This document shows positions 60,866-64,000 of a DNA stretch of 64,000 nt, piece after piece. This DNA comes from Calamus simplicifolius (taxonomy: Eukaryota; Streptophyta; Magnoliopsida; Arecales; Arecaceae), in the NCBI GenBank assembly GCA_900491605.1, contig UESW01004359.1, positions 526,329-590,328 of the forward strand, given 5' to 3'. Numbering within the stretch: the first letter of the stretch is position 1; the number at the start of each line of letters is the position of its first letter. A program made the position numbers and the translations under genes. A model generated the notes under the pieces. That model was not told the origin of the DNA, did no database searches, and saw only the letters and a program-made list of their open reading frames with translations.

Positions 60866-63544
60866 TCAGTTGGTCTTCCTACAGTTTGTCCTGACCTCCC
60901 CACTGGTACCAGTGAGAGGACTAATGTTCCCCATGTTCACCATGGCAGCAGTAAAATCACTATAAAATTTCGCAAGGTCGTTAGCATAGGAGGTGACTTG
61001 GGAATCGGCAGAGCCTCCATTATAGAGTTGTTGGTCTGAGTGGAGCAAGCCCTTCTTGTTGATCAGATCCTTGTAGTAGTAGTTGTCGAAGAAGGTGGGG
61101 GTGATGGTATCGAGAGGGGAGAGGTTGTCATCGCCGCCGGAGCTCGGGCAGTTGGACTGCAAGGAGGTGGCCAAGGATGCATCGATGCTGGTCTCGTTGT
61201 AGATTCGGGTCCGGAACATGGTGCACCTAGCCTGCCCTATGGTATGTGCCCCTGCCAAAGATCAGATGTGAGATATATATATATATATATGGGGGAAAAA
61301 AAGAGTGGCTACTTTTGCTGCAACCTGGAGCTCAAAATATGAACATAAGAATGGATCAGGCCTGTTGACCTTCTCACATCCCGGCGATGTTGCAAAATAA
61401 ATAAGCCAACTTTCTGACTTTATATTGTTGCCTTGACCAAATATGTAGCATCATCTCACTTCATGTGGTCGACAAAATTAAAGGAATCCTCGATGATACA
61501 AGCATACGTGAGCCTTTCTTGCTTTTCATTCATGGGCTTAGCTGTGATTTTGTGCTTCATAGTTGTTTTTCAAACTCCTAAATATGGGGGAAGCTAAATG
61601 AAATTTGTTTCATCATCATGTATGGGAGTAGCAATACTCACAACAAAAGCATTAATGGTGCAACTTTGGCATAAATCTTAATTAGCATGGACAAGTTATA
61701 AGCTGGTAAAAATGACCTTGTACTAAGTCTTAAAACTGGTGGCCTATCAGGTCTATGTATGACTGCAACTCAAACCTGACTGAAATGAGCTGTAGGTCAC
61801 CTATCTTTTGCAACCAGCCTGCAAATATAATTCCCCCGACCAAATATCCTGACACAGTATTCCAACCAAGGATCACCTGGCCTCTGGTACAACCATCAAG
61901 AGCCTCTACCGGCCAGCAGGCTATTTGGCAAGTAATCCTCAATAGTTTGGAGCAACTAGATGTCAAATATTACCTGAGAGAGCTATCATATCGGTGGTAC
62001 TGAGACCTTTATTAGAGAAGGCTGATATCAGAGCATTGAGATCGAAAGTAGGTGCGGGGATATCGCTATTTGCGGCACTGAAGCTTGCAGTAGTTGCATC
62101 CCTCCTTCCTAGTTGCACAGTCCATGAAGGCCCACCCAACTGCCAAGAAGAAGTTCCACCAGCTTCTCTTTTTAGTGATAACTATAGGGAAGGTGCCCAT
62201 AATATTGAATTAAAAACAAAGAAGGATCGATAAGCCTTCAAATCTTCTGCACTCGATTCAGCAGATCGAGCTGATTAGTACTTACTGCAACCACGGAGTC
62301 GCGGGCAGCCACAGCAAGAATGTCAGCACATGACACGACTTGCTTGCATGTGGACTCAACCTGGGATTTGATCGTGTCGATCACATCAAAACCTCTAACA
62401 GAGTTATTGTTGGGACCTGCAGTCTTCTCGCCAGTGAAGGTCGGAGTGTCATCCAACAGAATGGATCCATCGCAACCCTGTAATGGCCATAGCAAATCAC
62501 AGCTGCAGTTAGAATGGCTTATTTTCAACTCCTCCGTTAGCTGATTGACACGATGGTCAATAGATATGGAAAAGGCGTTAAAAAGGATTGAAACGAAGAG
62601 TGCAACCAAAGATCACTTCGATAGAGGTGATGCAGAATTATATGAAGATGGCCTCCTAATCTGGAACTTTAATATATTAAAAGCCTTGGTGTCTCTGCAT
62701 GACCCAAAGAATAAAATAACCCTAGTTCTCATTTAGCTGAATACCATAGTCCACCCTATATAAGCTGGGATAAGGTTGCAAGATAAAAGTATATGACAAC
62801 TGACAAATAGTGTCTCATACTATCTTTCAACATCGTTTTTGTATTCTTTACTTCATGACATTAGAAAAAATGGGCAAAAAAAAGTATTAAAAGCAGAGGG
62901 ATATTAAACTTCCCTTCGCAGATGAATGAAGAAAACGATAATCTTATGAAGCTTGTCCCAATTTTTATAGCACAGGATGAAGTAGTCTAGCCAGGAAACA
63001 AGGAAGACATGATAAAAAAGAAGTGGTCACAACGCGAAAAATTTCATGTTGCATCAAGGTAATGGTAGAAACTAGAAAGAACCTCATGAAGAAGGTGTGC
63101 AATCCACACGTACCCTCATCTGTGCAGTGTATAGCTACTCACATGTCCATCTGTTTGATTGCTTATTGTGGGATCTTTCTTTATCTAAGTAGGGATCTAT
63201 CTATTACATCTCTATCTTGCTTTTATTATTAGATAAAAGAAATCTACTGTCTATCAAGAAGTCTTTTGATAATCTAACCCTTGAAAAAAAAAAAAGCAAA
63301 AAAGAAAAAAAGGAAGTAAAACAGTGTGAACACTTGCATTAACAAAGCAATCATGGAAATGGAGCCGCAGCAACGATGCACCCATGCGGCGCTCTTTATA
63401 CACTGCAGCCCTCACTGCGTTTTGGATAATGTGCAGAGCTCCGGGGCATGAAGTGCTGTAGAACGTTGGTGATAGCTGCGCTGAAGCTAATGCAGCGAAG
63501 AAGAAGAACACCAGGGAACAAGAGATCGCATGCATGGAAGCCAT
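60866..63544 (-). CDS. secretory class III peroxidase, four exons
   Basis: CDS is join(60866..61251, 61974..62139, 62286..62477, 63338..63544) on the minus strand: 386, 166, 192 and 207 bp, 316 residues. The 192- and 166-bp middle exons are the classic sizes of this family. Residues 1-22 are a signal peptide; the mature protein starts QLSPTFYSTSCP. The distal heme site is in LRLHFHDCFVNGCDGS (Arg60, His64) and the proximal His191 is in GAHTIGQARC. VSCADILAVAARDSV and LGGPSWTVQLGRRD are also present, with the usual cysteines. The product oxidises phenolics with hydrogen peroxide in the cell wall or apoplast. The upstream in-frame ATG at 63595 is rejected because it lies too close to the TATA box. 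Intron 1 begins GCAAGT rather than GT. The frame is intact and the gene looks functional. Confidence 0.95.
62478..63337 (-). other. peroxidase intron 1, GC-AG type
   Basis: 860 bp. The junction AAT|GCAAGT ... ATTACAG|GGT keeps the FVN|GCDGS reading frame exactly in phase 0. No GT donor nearby gives the conserved sequence. Confidence 0.85.
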
Positions 63545-63604
63545 GGATAAAGCAGTAAGAACAAGGACTTGGGAGGATGGAAAAAAACGTTGCATTATTA
63601 TGGG

Positions 63605-63612
63605 TATTTATA
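63605..63612 (-). promoter_or_regulatory. TATA box of the peroxidase gene
   Basis: TATAAATA on the minus strand, inside GCCTATAAATACCC, about 60 bp before the chosen ATG at 63544. Transcription would start near 63580, giving a leader of about 35 bases. Confidence 0.75.
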
Positions 63613-63889
63613 GGCATGCAAAGTTAATTGCATTGCCACCCGACGGCGTGCCTTTAAATATTCTTTTTTTTTTCTGAAAAGAATGCCTTTGAATATTCTT
63701 GGACGCACCATGCTGCATTACGCCAAGGTTGGGTGGTCAAAGTCTGACAGCTTGAAGGGCGGGGCGAGAGAAGACCTGCACCTCCTATGCGCTAGTGATC
63801 TGGTCCTCTATATCCAATTCGCCTACCCAAGACCATAGTTGTCAGAATCGGTTCTAACCAATCGGTTAAACCAAAACTTGAAGAACCGC
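63613..63889. other. upstream region of the peroxidase gene
   Basis: No gene. A duplicated GAATATTC(T)T-like word lies at 63656-63700. No well-defined regulatory array is seen. Confidence 0.4.
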
Positions 63890-64000
63890 TCAGACGGTAG
63901 CCCAGCGGTTGGGATTCTTTCATACATTCACGATGTCTCAGGTTCGAGGAATAAGGTTGCGACTGACTCGAATAATTTCAAGATTAATCCATCTGGATGG
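63890..64000 (+). mobile_element. tRNA-derived SINE-like head, cut by the window end
   Basis: A polymerase III A box TAGCCCAGCGG (63898-63908) and B box GGTTCGAGG (63941-63949) lie 43 bp apart, the spacing of a tRNA-type promoter. The stretch does not fold as a functional tRNA. This fits the head of a plant SINE; the tail is outside the window. Confidence 0.5.

Noticed and set aside
63545..63595. Upstream in-frame ATG of the peroxidase (63595)
   Set aside because: It lies about 10 bp from the TATA box, so it should not be in the transcript. Starting at 63544 gives a standard signal peptide.

Overview
This window looks like nuclear DNA of a flowering plant, most likely a monocot and plausibly a palm. 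The palm guess is inference from the overall look of the genes and retroelements; no search was run. The evidence for a plant nuclear genome is: spliced genes of plant-only families (WEB/PMI2-type coiled-coil protein, DUF688-type protein, class III peroxidase with the classical exon sizes), eukaryotic tRNA genes, AT-rich intergenic DNA with long AT microsatellites, and a large load of Sirevirus (Ty1/copia), Tat-type (Ty3/gypsy), L1-like and RTE-like retroelements.

Layout. 1-4.1 kb: a minus-strand promoter, leader exon and signal-peptide exon of a secreted product I cannot name; its intron carries an RTE-type retroposon with a perfect 15-bp target duplication. 4.4 kb: tRNA-Ser(UGA). 8.0-11.7 kb: two-exon WEB-family gene (minus). 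13.2-18.4 kb: a non-autonomous LTR retrotransposon with minisatellite-filled LTRs. 18.9-19.5 kb: intronless DUF688-type gene (plus). 20-31.8 kb: gene-poor DNA with microsatellites, an L1-like 3' fragment, a higher-order GC-rich minisatellite (24.25-24.99 kb), tRNA-Leu(AAG) at 26.05 kb, a 542-bp foldback-like element with a 5-bp target duplication, and a solo LTR with a perfect 5-bp duplication. 31.8-45.7 kb: a full-length but decayed Sirevirus-type copia element, itself invaded by a 2.36-kb solo LTR with a perfect 5-bp duplication. 46.9-52.9 kb: a 3'-truncated Tat-type gypsy element (minus). 53.2-55.3 kb: a 5'-truncated L1-like element ending only about 310 bp before the BLOS1 start codon. 55.6-59.2 kb: three-exon BLOS1 gene (plus). 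60.9-63.5 kb: four-exon class III peroxidase (minus) whose first intron appears to use a GC donor. The window ends in the head of a tRNA-derived SINE-like sequence.

The cellular genes are functionally unrelated: chloroplast/cytoskeletal coiled coil, unknown DUF688 protein, endosomal BLOC-1 subunit, cell-wall peroxidase. They are not a cluster. The most distinctive content is in the transposons. Two different Sirevirus-like LTRs both carry arrays built on the same palindromic core (AGYYRACW). A foldback-like element has a 20-bp relic inside one of those LTRs. An autonomous and a non-autonomous Tat-type element share the same LTR-edge and primer-site sequence. All transposon open frames are visibly broken. 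I describe the breaks only and give no repaired sequence.
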